NCBI GenBank assembly: GCA_951812925.1
Contig: OX638372.1
Coordinates: forward strand, 39,058,245 to 39,122,244
Reading direction: 5' to 3'
DNA from: Calliopum simillimum
Lineage: Eukaryota > Arthropoda > Insecta > Diptera > Lauxaniidae
DNA length: 64,000 bases
The stretch's first letter is position 1. Each line of letters starts with the position of its first letter. The notes under the pieces are model-generated. The model ran no database searches, was not told where the DNA came from, and saw only the letters and a program-made list of their open reading frames with translations. Below, piece by piece: positions 45,080 to 58,417 of this stretch. Position numbers and translations under genes: made by a program.

Positions 45080-45480
45080 GGTTCCTCTTGACAATTGATA
45101 CTTTCCGAATATTGTCGATTTTTTTCTGATAATTTTTGTCATTTTGGCAACAAGTTGTATGCTTCGATGTTATTAGTTATTTTTCGAAGATTTCAATATT
45201 CTAGACTTTCTCTACGTTTTTTGATACTTAACGCCATTTCCCGAAAATTTCGATACTTTTTGATGATTTTCTATAATTTTGGAAATTTTCTTAGCTTTTT
45301 GATAAATTTCAACAACACATTTTCAATTAAACTTTTTAACTGTTTTGCTATTGTATACATTTTTAGGTGTTTTTCAATACTTTTAGATTTTGTTAAGGTT
45401 TGACAATACTTTTTGAAACGTTTCAAGTTTTTTCGATGATTTTTGAACGTGCACATGTCATTCCATTTTCTCCATCGATT
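45080..45480. repeat. Degenerate T-rich repeat (TTTCGATACTTTT-like words)
   Basis: TTTCGA, GATACTTTT and GATGATTTT words recur irregularly for about 400 bp with no fixed period. The 102-codon frame across it is a consequence of T-rich composition (Phe/Leu/Ile-rich). Confidence 0.5.
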
Positions 45481-46609
45481 TAAAATTATCGAATCAGGCT
45501 ATTGACCGATCAGGGATCGATCTCCAGCTACTATTTTCCATAAATAGATATAATTCTTAAATTTTACATCCTGAATTTTAGGACCACGCTAATTTGATAT
45601 TAATTCAAATCTAAAAATTTTGAAAAATTGTTCTTCTGCTTTTAAAGTTACCACTTTTATATCATTGATGCTTGTAATTTAATTCTAAATGTTGTGTTCT
45701 ACCACCATCATCACTAAACAAACTAACCACTTAATTGTGGTTGCTGATGAAAATAAATGAATCCAACTGTTGCAACATGAGGGTGAGAAAATTATTGTGT
45801 TTGATTGTGCGTTGTATGTGTACATTTTTCATTATCTTCTCACAGACCATACAGCATATGTATCTAATTTATTTCCAAGTTCTTAATGAAAAATCCCACG
45901 ATCTATGTTTTTGTGGGAGTTTCTTGAACTCTTGACCAATTAAATTAAATCCGGTCGGTAGTGTCTATCCAAAAAAAAAAAAAAAAAAAAAACCCGTAAT
46001 AAAATGAAATCTATGAACCTACATAAAATCATAAAATTTTATCACAAAGGGTTGATTTTTGTTTCGTTTTCTACAATATCCCACTATCAAACAGTAAATA
46101 TCTTTAACATTCACTTAAAATTCCAGCAGGTTTTTCACATTACAACTCTTGAATTAAATGCAAAAAAGCGCAAAAAACTTTTTATTTTGCTACACAAATG
46201 CAATAAATCTTTTGAGAATTGGTTTTTCCTTTTGCGTTGAAACTTTATCTTAAGTACATCGCTGCATAGTCAGCGGCAGTCAGTTTAAAAAGACGTGATC
46301 CTGATGCATAATTAAAATTTACGTTATGGTATTTCACAAAATAAATAAATGTAATGCAAAAATTTTTAATGAAAAAAGTTGCGTAATCTATAGTTTATAT
46401 TTTATAGAAGCGAAAAAGAAAAAGTCGGGTTTAATCTTTTTAAAAGCATCGATGTTTCACTTGTTAACTTATTGTCACTTATATATAGAATTCTTATTAT
46501 ATTGCTTTAACTGTATGGTAAAAATAATTTGTTTATATAGTTATAACAAAATTTGGTAATATTTACCAAGTGGTATATTTGATATAGGCGAGTTAAATAT
46601 TTGATAGTA

Positions 46610-46974
46610 CAGGGTGTTCCATCTTTTATGTCGGTATGTAAACATTGAATTACTTTGAGAAAAAACAACCGATTTCTATAAGTGATGTATTTTTATTCAG
46701 TTTGGTTCTTTACAAATTTTTTGGGCTAGTTTTTAAAAACAATATCAATTAAGTGGCCACCTTTATTACAATTACAAAATTACTCCTTTTTTCTGCGTTT
46801 GCCATTACCTTTCCGAGCATCTCGGGTGTTATAGCGTCGATTCGGTGTGAAGCGATCCATGGCAAAAATTGTACTGAATTGACGTTTCCAAAACATATCT
46901 GATGCAATCAATCGGTTGGTAAATGTGAAAGTTATTCAGCGTTTACATACCGACATAAAAGATGGAGCACCCTG
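46610..46974 (-). mobile_element. Short Tc1/mariner-group element, 365 bp
   Basis: Termini CAGGGTGTTCCATCTTTTAT and CAGGGTGCTCCATCTTTTAT (right end inverted) match for about 34 bp (to GTCGGTATGTAAAC) with one mismatch. TA flanks both sides (46608-46609, 46975-46976). The interior retains the C-terminus of a transposase on the minus strand, so it is an internal-deletion derivative of an autonomous element. Confidence 0.88.
46726..46840 (-). pseudogene. C-terminal transposase remnant (Tc1/mariner group)
   Basis: The minus strand reads AITPEMLGKVMANAEKRSNF and, after one frameshift, CNKGGHLIDIVFKN followed by a stop. The pattern I..EML..VM.N...R...C....GGHL.DI.FK* is the typical end of mariner-related transposases. 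The catalytic domain is missing. Confidence 0.72.
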
Positions 46975-47075
46975 TATATACTTAATAATATTGTTTATGC
47001 AATTTTATTAGATCAATTATACATTTTTCGAATTATAAAATGATGTGTTACTTAAAAGAATAGATCGATTTTCTT
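46975..47075. other. Short AT-rich spacer
   Basis: About 100 bp of AT-rich sequence between two mobile elements; nothing recognised. Confidence 0.4.
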
Positions 47076-47622
47076 ACTCATGTGAAGTTGGCTCCTGAAT
47101 TTTTGCAAACCGAATTTTTTTTTAGAGTCCTGGGAGTCCGTTGGCAATATTTCTGGAGTCACTTTACAAAACTCAAAATATAGTAGTTATGTGAAATTGG
47201 ACCAAAAATCGGAGAAAAAAATTTGCAAAAAAATAGTTCTGATGAGAGATCTGGATAGCGCTCGAAGAGTTCTAAAGAAACTCCTGGTAACATTTTTCCA
47301 GAATATTCGTAGTTTCCATAATAGTCGAAAAATCAATAAAATTTCGGTTTTTTTTTAGTACTAACATTTTGAAAAAATGTTGCTATGATTTTCTTTAGAA
47401 CTCTTCGAGCGCTATCCAGTTCTCTTCTACGATAAAATTTTAATTTTCGAATACTTCGAAAAAAGCTAAAATTATTCTAATTTTTCAATTAAAATAAAAA
47501 CTATAAATATTTCGGAAAAATGGAACACCACCGATTTTTGATCCAATTTCATAAAACTATTTCGAAATTTGTGAAAGAACTCCAGAGCTATTTCCAACGG
47601 AACCAGAACTCATCACATGAGT
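47076..47622. repeat. Foldback element, 547 bp
   Basis: Outer ends ACTCATGTGA and TCACATGAGT are inverted copies. Inner blocks GGATAGCGCTCGAAGAGTTC and TAAAGAAA (47253-47281) pair with 47390-47420. TCCGTTGGCAATATTTCTGG (47130) pairs imperfectly with the complement near 47590. Overall arm identity is moderate. It is non-coding and has no clear target duplication. Confidence 0.75.
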
Positions 47623-49134
47623 GATATTCTTCTGTGTTGTTATTCAATTAAATTGGAATATACCAAAAAGCCATTGTTTAATGCCCACACACACAATAAA
47701 AAGTTCTGTTTCGACCAGACCAATATATTCCTAAGTACTTTTCAACACTGAAGCCGAAATCAAAATCGCTATTTTACGTTAGAGTTTTGAAATATCTGTG
47801 TTTGAAAAGCACAGCAGTTGATATTTTCAAGCATATCGCCCACTTCCAGAAAAAAATATAAGTTGGACTTGTCATACTTTTGAGACCTTATTACAAAAAG
47901 GTGCAGTTTTTAATTCAACATTTAGATTCTGCACATACCAAACAAATTTCATTTTGTAATCCAAGCACTTAAATCATTTAGTCACTCAAACATAAATTAA
48001 CACAAATCCCAAGTAAAAACAAACAAATGATATCATCATTAACTCTAAAACTTTGCTTAAATTTTAAAGTTTACCCTCAATAGGCTTTTGCAAATATTTG
48101 CCGTAAGTAAATGAACTTTTAATAAACCGAAAACAATTTACCTACTTTTTTTTCTGGTTTTCTCCATAAAAACAAAAACCACAAAAAGTGCTGCCTTTCT
48201 ACTTACCGCCACAACAGAGGCAGTCAAATTTTTCACACTATTCTCATGACTTTTTACGAGTACGTAGTACGTACATTACCTATGATCGATCAGTTTGTTA
48301 CTTCAGCAGGAGGTAAACAGAGTCATAATGACCTTTTAAAAAGCTGCTGCTGGCTACCAAAAAGAACAAAATTTTTACCATTAAAAAAAAAAGTATTACA
48401 AAAACAAAAGCACAATGTACATACTCGTACATGTTAAGATCTCTTTTCACAAAACAGTTTAAGTGTTCTTTAACGCCGCTCGCAACTGCTTACATAAAAC
48501 ATGAAAATCAGTTAATGATTGCGCTACCCGTCAGCTACCTATTGTTGTTGTTGCTGTTGTAATCGTTTGGTAACTTGGTTATATCCAACAACTAGAATTA
48601 ATTTATCTGGTTTTTTAGATCAGTTGAAACATGAAGAAAAGCAAAGGAAAAAAATTAAAAGAAAAACACTGCGGCAATTTACAGAGTCTTGAAAAGATCC
48701 ACTGATAGCATTTAACAAATCCATCAAATAACGATCGTTCATTTTAAATAGCGGTAAAACAGATCGATCGATGACTTGATCTTTGTTGTCATATTGTTGT
48801 TCTTTTTTTGTTTTTTGTTAAGTTTTGCTGTCATATCAGTAGAACATTAATAAATGACAAGTCGTTCGTGCTTAGAAGTTTTACTTAGGAAATGACGTAT
48901 TTATTTGTTTTATGTTTATATGCCTGTAGTAGCATATATTGACATAATGACAAGTTGAGATTTTCTTAAGAATTGTGACTTTTAACAACTTGTAGCGCTT
49001 AGAGAGCTTAATTTGTAGATATCTTTGAAATAGTTCTGCAAGTATTGTGTTTCGGAGCTTAGCCATAATTATGAAAACACAAATCATGCATTTAAGTCGT
49101 TAAATGCAAGGTCATGATGGATGATTGACAATCG
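47623..49134. other. Unassigned DNA
   Basis: No supported gene. 48180-48850 is less repetitive, with TTGTTGTTGTTGCTGTTG at about 48543 and CGATCGATGACTTGATC near 48765; it could be regulatory, but no specific site is identified. Confidence 0.35.
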
Positions 49135-49401
49135 CACACTGGTTCAAAATCCTAAAAAGCTGGCCAAAAGTCGAAAAAAAAGTTTTTTTAAACTAACTTT
49201 TTATGGACCATATTGTCTAACAGATATTCATAGACCTCAAAAAATGTATAAGAAAGATCCTGGTATTCCTAAAATGCTCTTGGGATCTCTCCAAAAGCAC
49301 GCTTCTCAGACGAAAAATTCTGTGGATTAAAAGTAAAAATTTAATGTTCACTGTAAAAATTGCGTGGTTACTGTAAAACTGAACCGATTTCAATGTTAGA
49401 A

Positions 49402-49591
49402 CCCAGTGTGCCAGACGGTTCATATCTTCGCTTTTTTACCCGTTACGGATCCGTTACTGATCCGTTTGCGGGAGAAATTCCAAAAAAAAAAAACGATTCG
49501 CTTTTTTTTTTGGAATCTCTCCCGCCAACGGATCAGTAACGGATCCGTAACGGATAAAAAAGCGAAGGTTTGAACCGTCTGGCACACTGGG
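49402..49591. mobile_element. Palindromic MITE, 190 bp, hAT-like ends
   Basis: CCCAGTGTGCCAGACGGTTC and its inverted copy bound two arms of about 88 bp that pair almost throughout (TTCGCTTTTTTA.CCGTTACG, GATCCGTTACTGATCCGTT, GCGGGAGA.ATTCC). CAGTGTG ends recall hAT, but no 8-bp duplication is found. As RNA or single-stranded DNA it would form one long hairpin. Confidence 0.85.
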
Positions 49592-50097
49592 AATGTAGTA
49601 TCTCTTTGTAAAAGAAATTACTATTGAACCTCTATATTGAAAACTTGCAATAATTTATACTTTTCCGATAATTGTGATTAACTTAGAATCAAATCATTTC
49701 ACAAAATCAGTTTGCAGTGGTTATGAAAAAAGCACAGAACTAATTTATACCACGTCATACCACCAAGATTTTTTGGATTTAAGAAGATTGAAACCCTTTC
49801 TAACACATATAAAAAAATTGAGGTGCCTTTTTTTGCCCTATTTGTTTGACGCGGTTTTTTCTGAAGCAACCAGAGGAAAATTTAACTCATATTGCTGGCC
49901 AAGTGTCAATATGTGAAACTCGCCCGAAATGATAAAATTTTTATATTATTATACAGCTTATACTCCATGATAAAGGAATCTAAAACCCATTCTTATGTAG
50001 ATCAATTTAACGTTGCACACAACTCTATCAAAGTTAAAGTTTTGAAATAAATGTTTAAATTAGATATAAAAATTGTGCAAGTGTTGTTTTTTGAAAT

Positions 50098-50300
50098 TTC
50101 GAATCCGCCATTTTGTTTTTTAATAATCTAATACCAGATTCGGAATCAGTGACCCCAAAAACCCCCGAGTAAATTTTTTTTGTCTGATCTGATTGAATAT
50201 TTAAGCAAATCGTGCGCCATTTTGAATCCGCCATCTTCTTTTTTAAAAATCTAACATCAAATTCGTAATCAGCGACCTCAAAAACCCCCAGGTAAAAAAT
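50098..50300. repeat. Diverged tandem duplication, period about 122 bp
   Basis: GAATCCGCCATTTTGTTTTT...GAATCAGTGACCCCAAAAACCCCC is followed by GAATCCGCCATCTTCTTTTT...TAATCAGCGACCTCAAAAACCCCC (each quoted in parts). The copies differ at several positions. It is internal to the 1229-bp element. Confidence 0.85.
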
Positions 50301-50410
50301 TTCGCCTCGAAACTTTAATGATTTCGACTTTTGGCCAGCTTTTAGTGATTTTGAACCAGTGTGAATCGGGTCAAAATGATTATAAAAATTTTATCCCTGT
50401 TTTCTCATTT

Positions 50411-53400
50411 ATTAATTCATTTATTCATTTATTCATTTATTCATTTATTGATTTATTGATTTATTCATTTATTCATTTATTCATTTATTCATTTATTCAT
50501 TTATTCATTTATTCATTTATTCATTTATTCATTTATTCATTTATTCATTTATTCATTTATTCATTTATTCATTTATTCATTTATTCATTTATTCATTTAT
50601 TCATTTATTCATTTATTCATTTATTCATTTATTCATTTATTCATTTATTCATTTATTCATTTATTCATTTCTTCATTTATTCATTTATTCATTTATTCAT
50701 TTATTCATTTATTCATTTATTCATTTATTCATTTATTCATTTATTCATTTATTCATTTATTCATTTATTCATTTATTCATTTATTCATTTATTCATTTAT
50801 TCATTTATTCATTTATTCATTTATTCATTTATTCATTTATTCATTTATTCATTTATTCATTTATTCATTTATTCATTTATTCATTTATTCATTTATTCAT
50901 TTATTCATTTATTCATTTATTCATTTATTCATTTATTCATTTATTCATTTATTCATTTATTCATTTATTCATTTATTCATTTATTCATTTATTCATTTAT
51001 TCATTTATTCATTTATTCATTTATTCATTTATTCATTTATTCATTTATTCATTTATTCATTTATTCATTTATTCATTTATTCATTTATTCATTTATTCAT
51101 TTATTCATTTATTCATTTATTCATTTATTCATTTATTCATTTATTCATTTATTCATTTATTCATTTATTCATTTATTCATTTATTCATTTATTTATTTAT
51201 TCATTTATTCATTTATTCATTTATTCATTTATTCATTTATTCATTTATTCATTTATTCATTTATTCATTTATTCATTTATTCATTTATTCATTTATTCAT
51301 TTATTCATTTATTCATTTATTCATTTATTCATTTATTCATTTATTCATTTATTCATTTATTCATTTATTCATTTATTCATTTATTCATTTATTCATTTAT
51401 TCATTTATTCATTTATTCATTTATTCATTTATTCATTTATTCATTTATTCCTTTATTCATTTATTCATTTATTCATTTATTCATTTATTCATTTATTCAT
51501 TTATTCATTTATTCATTTATTCATTTATTCATTTATTCATTTATTCATTTATTCATTTATTCATTTATTCATTTATTCATTTATTCATTTATTCATTTAT
51601 TCATTTATTCATTTATTCATTTATTCATTTATTCATTTATTCATTTATTCATTTATTCATTTATTCATTTATTCATTTATTCATTTATTCATTTATTCAT
51701 TTATTCATTTATTCATTTATTCATTTATTCATTTATTCATTTATTCATTTATTCATTTATTCATTTATTCATTTATTCATTTATTCATTTATTCATTTAT
51801 TCATTTATTCATTTATTCATTTATTCATTTATTCATTTATTCATTTATTCATTTATTCATTTATTCATTTATTCATTTATTCATTTATACATTTATTCAT
51901 TTATTCATTTATTCATTTATTCATTTATTCATTTATTCATTTATTCATTTATTCATTTATTCATTTATTCATTTATTCATTTATTCATTTATTCATTTAT
52001 TCATTTATTCATTTATTCATTTATTCATTTATTCATTTATTCATTTATTCATTTATTCATTTATTCATTTATTCATTTATTCATTTATTCATTTATTCAT
52101 TTATTCATTTATTCATTTATTCATTTATTCATTTATTCATTTATTCATTTATTCATTTATTCATTTATTCATTTATTCATTTATTCATTTATTCATTTAT
52201 TCATTTATTCATTTATTCATTTATTCATTTATTCATTTATTCATTTATTCATTTATTCATTTATTCATTTATTCATTTATTCATTTATTCATTTATTCAT
52301 TTATTCATTTATTCATTTATTCATTTATTCATTTATTCATTTATTCATTTATTCATTTATTCATTTATTCATTTATTCATTTATTCATTTATTCATTTAT
52401 TCATTTATTCATTTATTCATTTATTCATTTATTCATTTATTCATTTATTCATTTATTCATTTATTCATTTATTCATTTATTCATTTATTCATTTATTCAT
52501 TTATTCATTTATTCATTTATTCATTTATTCATTTATTCATTTATTCATTTATTCATTTATTCATTTATTCATTTATTCATTTATTCATTTATTCATTTAT
52601 TCATTTATTCATTTATTCATTTATTCATTTATTCATTTATTCATTTATTCATTTATTCATTTATTCATTTATTCATTTATTCATTTATTGATTTATTGAT
52701 TTATTCATTTATTGATTTATTCATTTGTTCATTTATTCATTTATTCATTTATTCATTTATTCATTTATTCATTTATTCATTTATTCATTTATTCATCTAT
52801 TCATTTATTCATTTATTCATTTATTCATTTATTCATTTGTTCATTTATTCATTTATTCATTTATTCATTTATTCATTTATTCATTTATTCATTTATTCAT
52901 TTATTCATTTATTCATTTATTCATTTATTCATTTATTCATTTATTCATTTATTCATTTATTCATTTATTCATTTATTCATTTATTCATTTATTCATTTAT
53001 TCATTTATTCATTTATTCATTTATTCATTTATTCATTTATTCATTTATTCATTTATTCATTTATTCATTTATTCATTTATTCATTTATTCATTTATTCAT
53101 TTATTCATTTATTCATTTATTCATTTATTCATTTATTCATTTATTCATTTATTCATTTATTCATTTATTCATTTATTCATTTATTCATTTATTCATTTAT
53201 TCATTTATTCATTTATTCATTTATTCATTCATTCATTTATTCATTTATTCATTTATTCATTTATTCATTTATTCATTTATTCATTTATTCATTTATTCAT
53301 TTATTCATTTATTCATTTATTCATTTATTCATTTATTCATTTATTCATTTATTCATTTATTCATTTATTCATTTATTCATTTATTCATTTATTCATTTAT

Positions 53401-54330
53401 TCATTTATTCATTTATTCATTTATTCATTTATTCATTTATTCATTTATTCATTTATTCATTTATTCATTTATTCATTTACTCATTTACTCATTTATTCAT
53501 TTATTCATTTATTCATTTATTCATTTATTCATTTATTCATTTATTCATTTATTCATTTATTCATTTATTCATTTATTCATTTATTCATTTATTCATTTAT
53601 TCATTTATTCATTTATTCATTTATTCATTTATTCATTTCTTCATTTATTCATTTATTCATTTATTCATTTATTCATTTATTCATTTATTCATTTATTCAT
53701 TTATTCATTTATTCATTTATTCATTTATTCATTTATTCATTTATTCATTTATTCATTTATTCATTTATTCATTTATTCATTATTCATTTATTCATTTATT
53801 CATTTATTCATTTATTCATTTATTCATTTATTCATTTATTCATTTATTCATTTATTCATTTTTTCATTTATTCATTTATTCATTTATTCATTTATTCATT
53901 TATTCATTTATTCATTTATTCATTTATTCATTTATTCATTTATTCATTTATTCATTTATTCATTTATTCATTTATTCATTTATTCATTTATTCATTTATT
54001 CATTTATTCATTTATTCATTTATTCATTTATTCATTTATTCATTTATTCATTTATTCATTTATTCATTTATTCATTTATTCATTTATTCATTTATTCATT
54101 TATTCATTTATTCATTTATTCATTTATTCATTTATTCATTTATTCATTTATTCATTTATTCATTTATTCATTTATTCATTTATTCATTTATTCATTTATT
54201 CATTTATTCATTTATTCATTTATTCATTTATTCATTTATTCATTTATTCATTTATTCATTTATTCATTTATTCATTTATTCATTTATTCATTTATTCATT
54301 TATTCATTTATTCATTTATTCATTTATTCA
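50411..54330. repeat. 8-bp satellite (ATTCATTT)n, about 490 copies
   Basis: A nearly homogeneous array of about 3.9 kb. Rare variants are scattered: ATTGATTT at 50448-50463 and again at 52688-52713, GTTCATTT near 52728 and 52838, and single changes near 50670, 51194, 51451, 51889 and 53640. A 1-bp deletion at about 53781 shifts the phase. Because 8 bp is not a multiple of 3, all three plus frames read the same IHLFIYSF octapeptide. These frames are artefacts. The array starts about 45 bp after the end of the 1229-bp TIR element. Confidence 0.97.
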
Positions 54331-57300
54331 GTTATTTTTTATTCATAAATTTAGTGATTTTGTTAGTACATACATATATTAAATTATTGACTTATTTCTT
54401 GGTTGGCTTATAACTTTTTGAATTTATTAATTTTTTGTATAAAAATTTTAATTTGTTTATGTATCAAGTTTGTAATTTATTGAATAATTAACAAATTTCT
54501 TAATTTATTGATTCGTTTATTTAATTTTTTATTTATTCATTTATTTACACATTTAATTGACTACATCCGTAACAAAAGAAAACTATTTCTGTTTTGTTTT
54601 ATAAAATGCTATTCCATTAGATGTTTTTAGTGATCTAGCCCATATGGATTTTCTTTTCCTGTTATTATTTTCAAATCAATCACTTGAATGTCCAACATTA
54701 ATAAGCCATAAAATCCCTTCCGTTTTATACCTTTATTGTTCTCAATTAGTTTTCTCATAGAATCATAATGTACTTAAGTACGTGCATACCTACCTGTATC
54801 TTAAAATAATCCAAAATAACATTTTGTGTAATTTATCTTTTTTTTTGTATTAATGCATCATCAGTGGAGTCATTCATCAATCTTTATTTTTAGTCAAAGT
54901 TTGAGACAGGTTTCTTTTTTTTGCTTCGTCTTGCTTCTAAATGCAGTATCCAATTATTTCTTTTAACGTCTTAGCTTTACCGCCACCATGGATTGCCACC
55001 GGGTTTCCTCTAATTTCAGATATATTTTACACTTTATTTTAATCATATCAATCATTTCGTTGTTTTTGTTTTTTTACATTATGATTACAATAATATGTAT
55101 TTTTTTTTTTTTTTTTTTGTTTTCTTTACAAGTTCAAGTTTAATTTTGTTTGTGAAAATACATGTAATAAATTATATTTAGCTTATTGTAAGTTTTGTTT
55201 AGGCTTTGTTTTACTTAGCTGTTTTTTATTAAGTATTTTGAGTGAAATATTTTAATCTACAATAAATTTCTTGTATTGTATTGTTTTAGTATTTACTTGT
55301 TAGTGTTTTTGTTGTCTAGCTAGGGTACCCTTGAAATTTTATTATTATTTAAAATAGACTTTAAGACTGCATGATGTCATGTTGTGGATTAGCATTTATA
55401 AAGCTAAAGTTTTATTTGTTTTGATATAACTTTAACGAAAATTAACAAATAAAAAAAATTTTTATTACATTTTGCGTACAATGAACTTTGACATGTTGTT
55501 TCAACACAAAAGATAATTTAAGTCAAACACAAGATATGAAGTTTACAAAAATTTAAAAGCCTTAAATGCATAAAGTCATAATTTCGAAATACAAAAGTTC
55601 GGTGCACTGTTTTCAAAAAAAAAAAAACATATAACGCCTATGACTTCTTAATGCTTTTGAACGCAATGAATATCTTCAAAGCAATAGTTTCATCCAAAAA
55701 TTGATACCTTCGACCTCATTTAAAAAAAAAAAAAAAAAAAATTTTGAGGACCTAAACTTTATTGTTTCCACGTTTTTTCGACAATATCAGATGAATATTA
55801 ATATTCGAATGGATTACAGCAATGAAAATACGAAAACTAATATATGGATACGAGAATAAAAGAGTAATGATAACACTGGAACAGCGTTTTGTGCTTTTCT
55901 CTAAATCCTGACTTCAGATTCAGTATGACATTGTTTTTAGTGCATAGGTAAATATTAATTTCAAGAATCGAAGAAATAACACTCGAAAAACCAACCTACC
56001 AAATTTTTTGGTTTTTTTACCCATGCATTTTGCCTTGTTTTTGTAATGTTGGTGTTTTTTTACTCAAATGCATAGAACAGCTCACAACCCAATACCACTT
56101 GACACGTGATTTGCTGGTAGCTAGTTAATGTAAATCATTATCTGTAGGTACAAAAAAAAAAAATTTGATGAATATAATATTCATGTTTTTTTTGATAAAA
56201 TTTTAATCATGTCGAATACATTTTATGCTTCCTGTGTGGGCGTTATCAATAACAATCATTTTGGCATATAATCTCATTGTTTCTGAAGGAGAATACAATA
56301 ATATAATTTATAGATCTTTATTACAAAGTGCGCATTGTATATTGGCATAATAAGCTATTAATTGTAATGCAAAAAATCCATCATCATATCATTTCCATTT
56401 AAGAAACCTATACGCATTGTATTTCGATCCAATTCCTTTTGTTTATTTTTCTTAATTCTTAATCAATTTTTTGTTTCTTTTCCATAGATTTATTCGTTCA
56501 ATTAATTTCCAAGGCAAACCAACATTTTCATATTCTACTTATACATCTGACATCTTTCTACATACCATGTATTCCGTATATTTTGTTCTCATCGTAAACA
56601 GAGCTCTAATCTTCTACTTTATTGTTTGGCTCTTTATCAGGTCGGTCGGTCTTTCCCATCGAATGCCATGTCATCTCTTATTTTTTTGCAAACCAAGTTG
56701 CTATTTCGCTTCTTCATTGAGTTATGTGCAAAAATTATGGGGGATTTTGTACGCTTTTTAAGCGTTTGATTGATGTTGCTCTCTGTCGTTTTATTTTTCA
56801 TTTTCATTTTTATTGCAGTCTGTCTTGATATTGATATTTCTGCTTTAGCATTTTGCGGTCTATCTATACATAAGTGCAAAGTCTGGATTAGTCTGATTGT
56901 CTAGTTGTTTATTGTTTATATATATGCTTATTATATATATGCTTGATTCGTCGATAGTCATGTAGTTTTTTTGCAATATTTGTCGAGTATATGATAATGT
57001 TATAGACACATATGTCTAATTATATTGCATGTATTATTTTCCACCTTTTCGTCAAATAATTGCTGGCTTTAGTTGGTATCAATTGATTATACTTTTTGTT
57101 GTTATTATTTTGGTTGTTATTTCATTCCTGGCTCAATTTTAAGTGGCACAACGTGTTTGTGCTAATTTTATTGCCATATTTTATTTATTAAGGAAAATTG
57201 TATTATCTTTTAAAAAAAAATTTGAGGGTTGACCGGTAATCAATCTTTAAAAGCTGTAATTCGAATAACCCATAAAGTGCAAAGGTACCACGGTTTTTTA

Positions 57301-57369
57301 ATTTTTAGCCTTGTTTTCTTGAGTCAGATTCTGAAATTTGGGCCATGTAGGATCTTTTTAGGTAGGCAC
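54331..57369. other. Unassigned T-rich DNA
   Basis: The first 200 bp (to 54545) contain decayed ATTTATT/TTTATTCATTTATTT words, a degraded edge of the array. The rest is AT-rich with long T or A runs (55095-55118, 55722-55740). Frames at 56471-56761 and on the minus strand at 56637-56879 show no domain. No gene is supported. Confidence 0.4.
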
Positions 57370-57720
57370 GGCTATCTTCAAGCAAAGGCAAGTTTTCTAA
57401 AATGGATCCACCTAATTTTAACGTATATTTTTTAAAAATTGTCTTCAGATTTCAGATTTGCAAAAAAACCAGTTTACATATCTATATATAATCTTGCATA
57501 ACGAGACTACAATACTGCCATATTTGAGCGAAATCGGTGACAAAAAAATGTTCAGCTGGTACACTTGGAGTGTATTTAAAAAGTTTTTTTTTTTTAAAAA
57601 AAGCACCTCAGGTACGATTTTCCGGATTGCAGATCTGAAATCTGGAGACAATTTTGCAATGCTCTACGTTAAATTTGGGTGCACTCATTTTAGAAAACCT
57701 GCTTTTGCTTGGAGACAGCC
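57370..57720. repeat. Inverted repeat with 94-bp imperfect arms
   Basis: 57370-57463 (GGCTATCTTCAAGCAAAGGC, GTTTTCTAAAATG, TTGTCTTCAGATTTCAGATT) pairs with 57627-57720. The arms are imperfect and the loop is about 160 bp. No target duplication seen. Confidence 0.72.
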
Positions 57721-58095
57721 ATATAGGCTCTTTCATGTTCTTAACTCGAAGAATATAGGAAATCTTAATGCATCCAATGATTCATTTACTTATGTTTTTC
57801 ACAATTAATTAACAAAAATATATTAATTGGTTATTATTAAAGCTAATACGTAAAATTTATTTCTTAGTCAGTGGGAATTTCTTTTACTGTACACTTAAAA
57901 AAAAAAATTAAATTCTTTAACCTAGCAATTGTACAGAAACAGCTTGAAAGAGCAATTTTTGATAAGCTAAATTAGCTTTAAGAAAAGTCACATCACATCT
58001 TAAGCCTTAAAGTCTCAATGTACTATTTTATTTGTTCGGACGTTTCATATTTTTCCACTAAATAAAATCGAATTTCTTTTTCAGTCTATTACTTA
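57721..58095. other. Unassigned AT-rich DNA
   Basis: No repeat or gene recognised; TTAAGCCTTAA-like words near 58005. Confidence 0.35.
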
Positions 58096-58417
58096 GGCCC
58101 GAATTCACAGTCATAGGATGCTTAATGAGAAGAGCTTAACCAACAAAATTTTATTTTTTGTCATAAGTTAACTAGAAGTTAAACTCCCAAGTTCTACTGG
58201 TTAACCATAAGTCAACTAACAGCTGGAGATGCAAAACACATAGCTTTTGTGATGTAGATACTGATGAAATTTGCAATACATTATGTGGTTGATCGTCGGC
58301 AACAAACTCACTGCACTTTTTCCAAAATTACGACGCCAAGTAATATCGTGGCAGATTTCGCTCGTGCCCGTTTTCATCGTTAACTAATTAGTTAATTAAT
58401 GATTGTGAATCCAGACC
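58096..58417 (+). mobile_element. MITE-like repeat (GGCCCG family), copy 2
   Basis: The left end GGCCCGAATTCACAGTCATA and the inverted right end GGTCTGGATTCACAATCATT form a TIR of about 20 bp. The interior shares AGTTAACTAGAAGTTAAACT, CCCAAGTTCTACTGGTTAAC and CAACTAACAGCTG with the copy at 44715. Target duplication is unclear. Non-coding. Confidence 0.7.

Larger units (their letters stand above)
49135..50363. mobile_element. TIR element, 1229 bp, with nested hairpin
   Basis: Termini CACACTGGTTCAAAATCCTA and CACACTGGTTCAAAATCACT (right end inverted) agree for about 40 bp (AAAAGCTGGCCAAAAGTCGAAA). AATCG flanks both ends (49130-49134, 50364-50368) as a possible 5-bp duplication. The inside contains a separate palindromic element (49402-49591) and an internal duplication (50098-50300). 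No transposase is recognised; CACACTGG-type ends resemble the CMC/Chapaev group, but this is uncertain. Confidence 0.68.

Noticed and set aside
47076..47622. Classifying the foldback as a known transposon
   Set aside because: Arms are imperfect and no target duplication can be defined.
50411..54330. CRISPR array
   Set aside because: There are no spacers; it is a simple head-to-tail satellite in a eukaryotic genome.
50318..54413. Four long plus-strand frames (550-793 codons) over the 8-bp array
   Set aside because: All three frames read the same IHLFIYSF octapeptide from the ATTCATTT unit; this is a satellite, not a protein.
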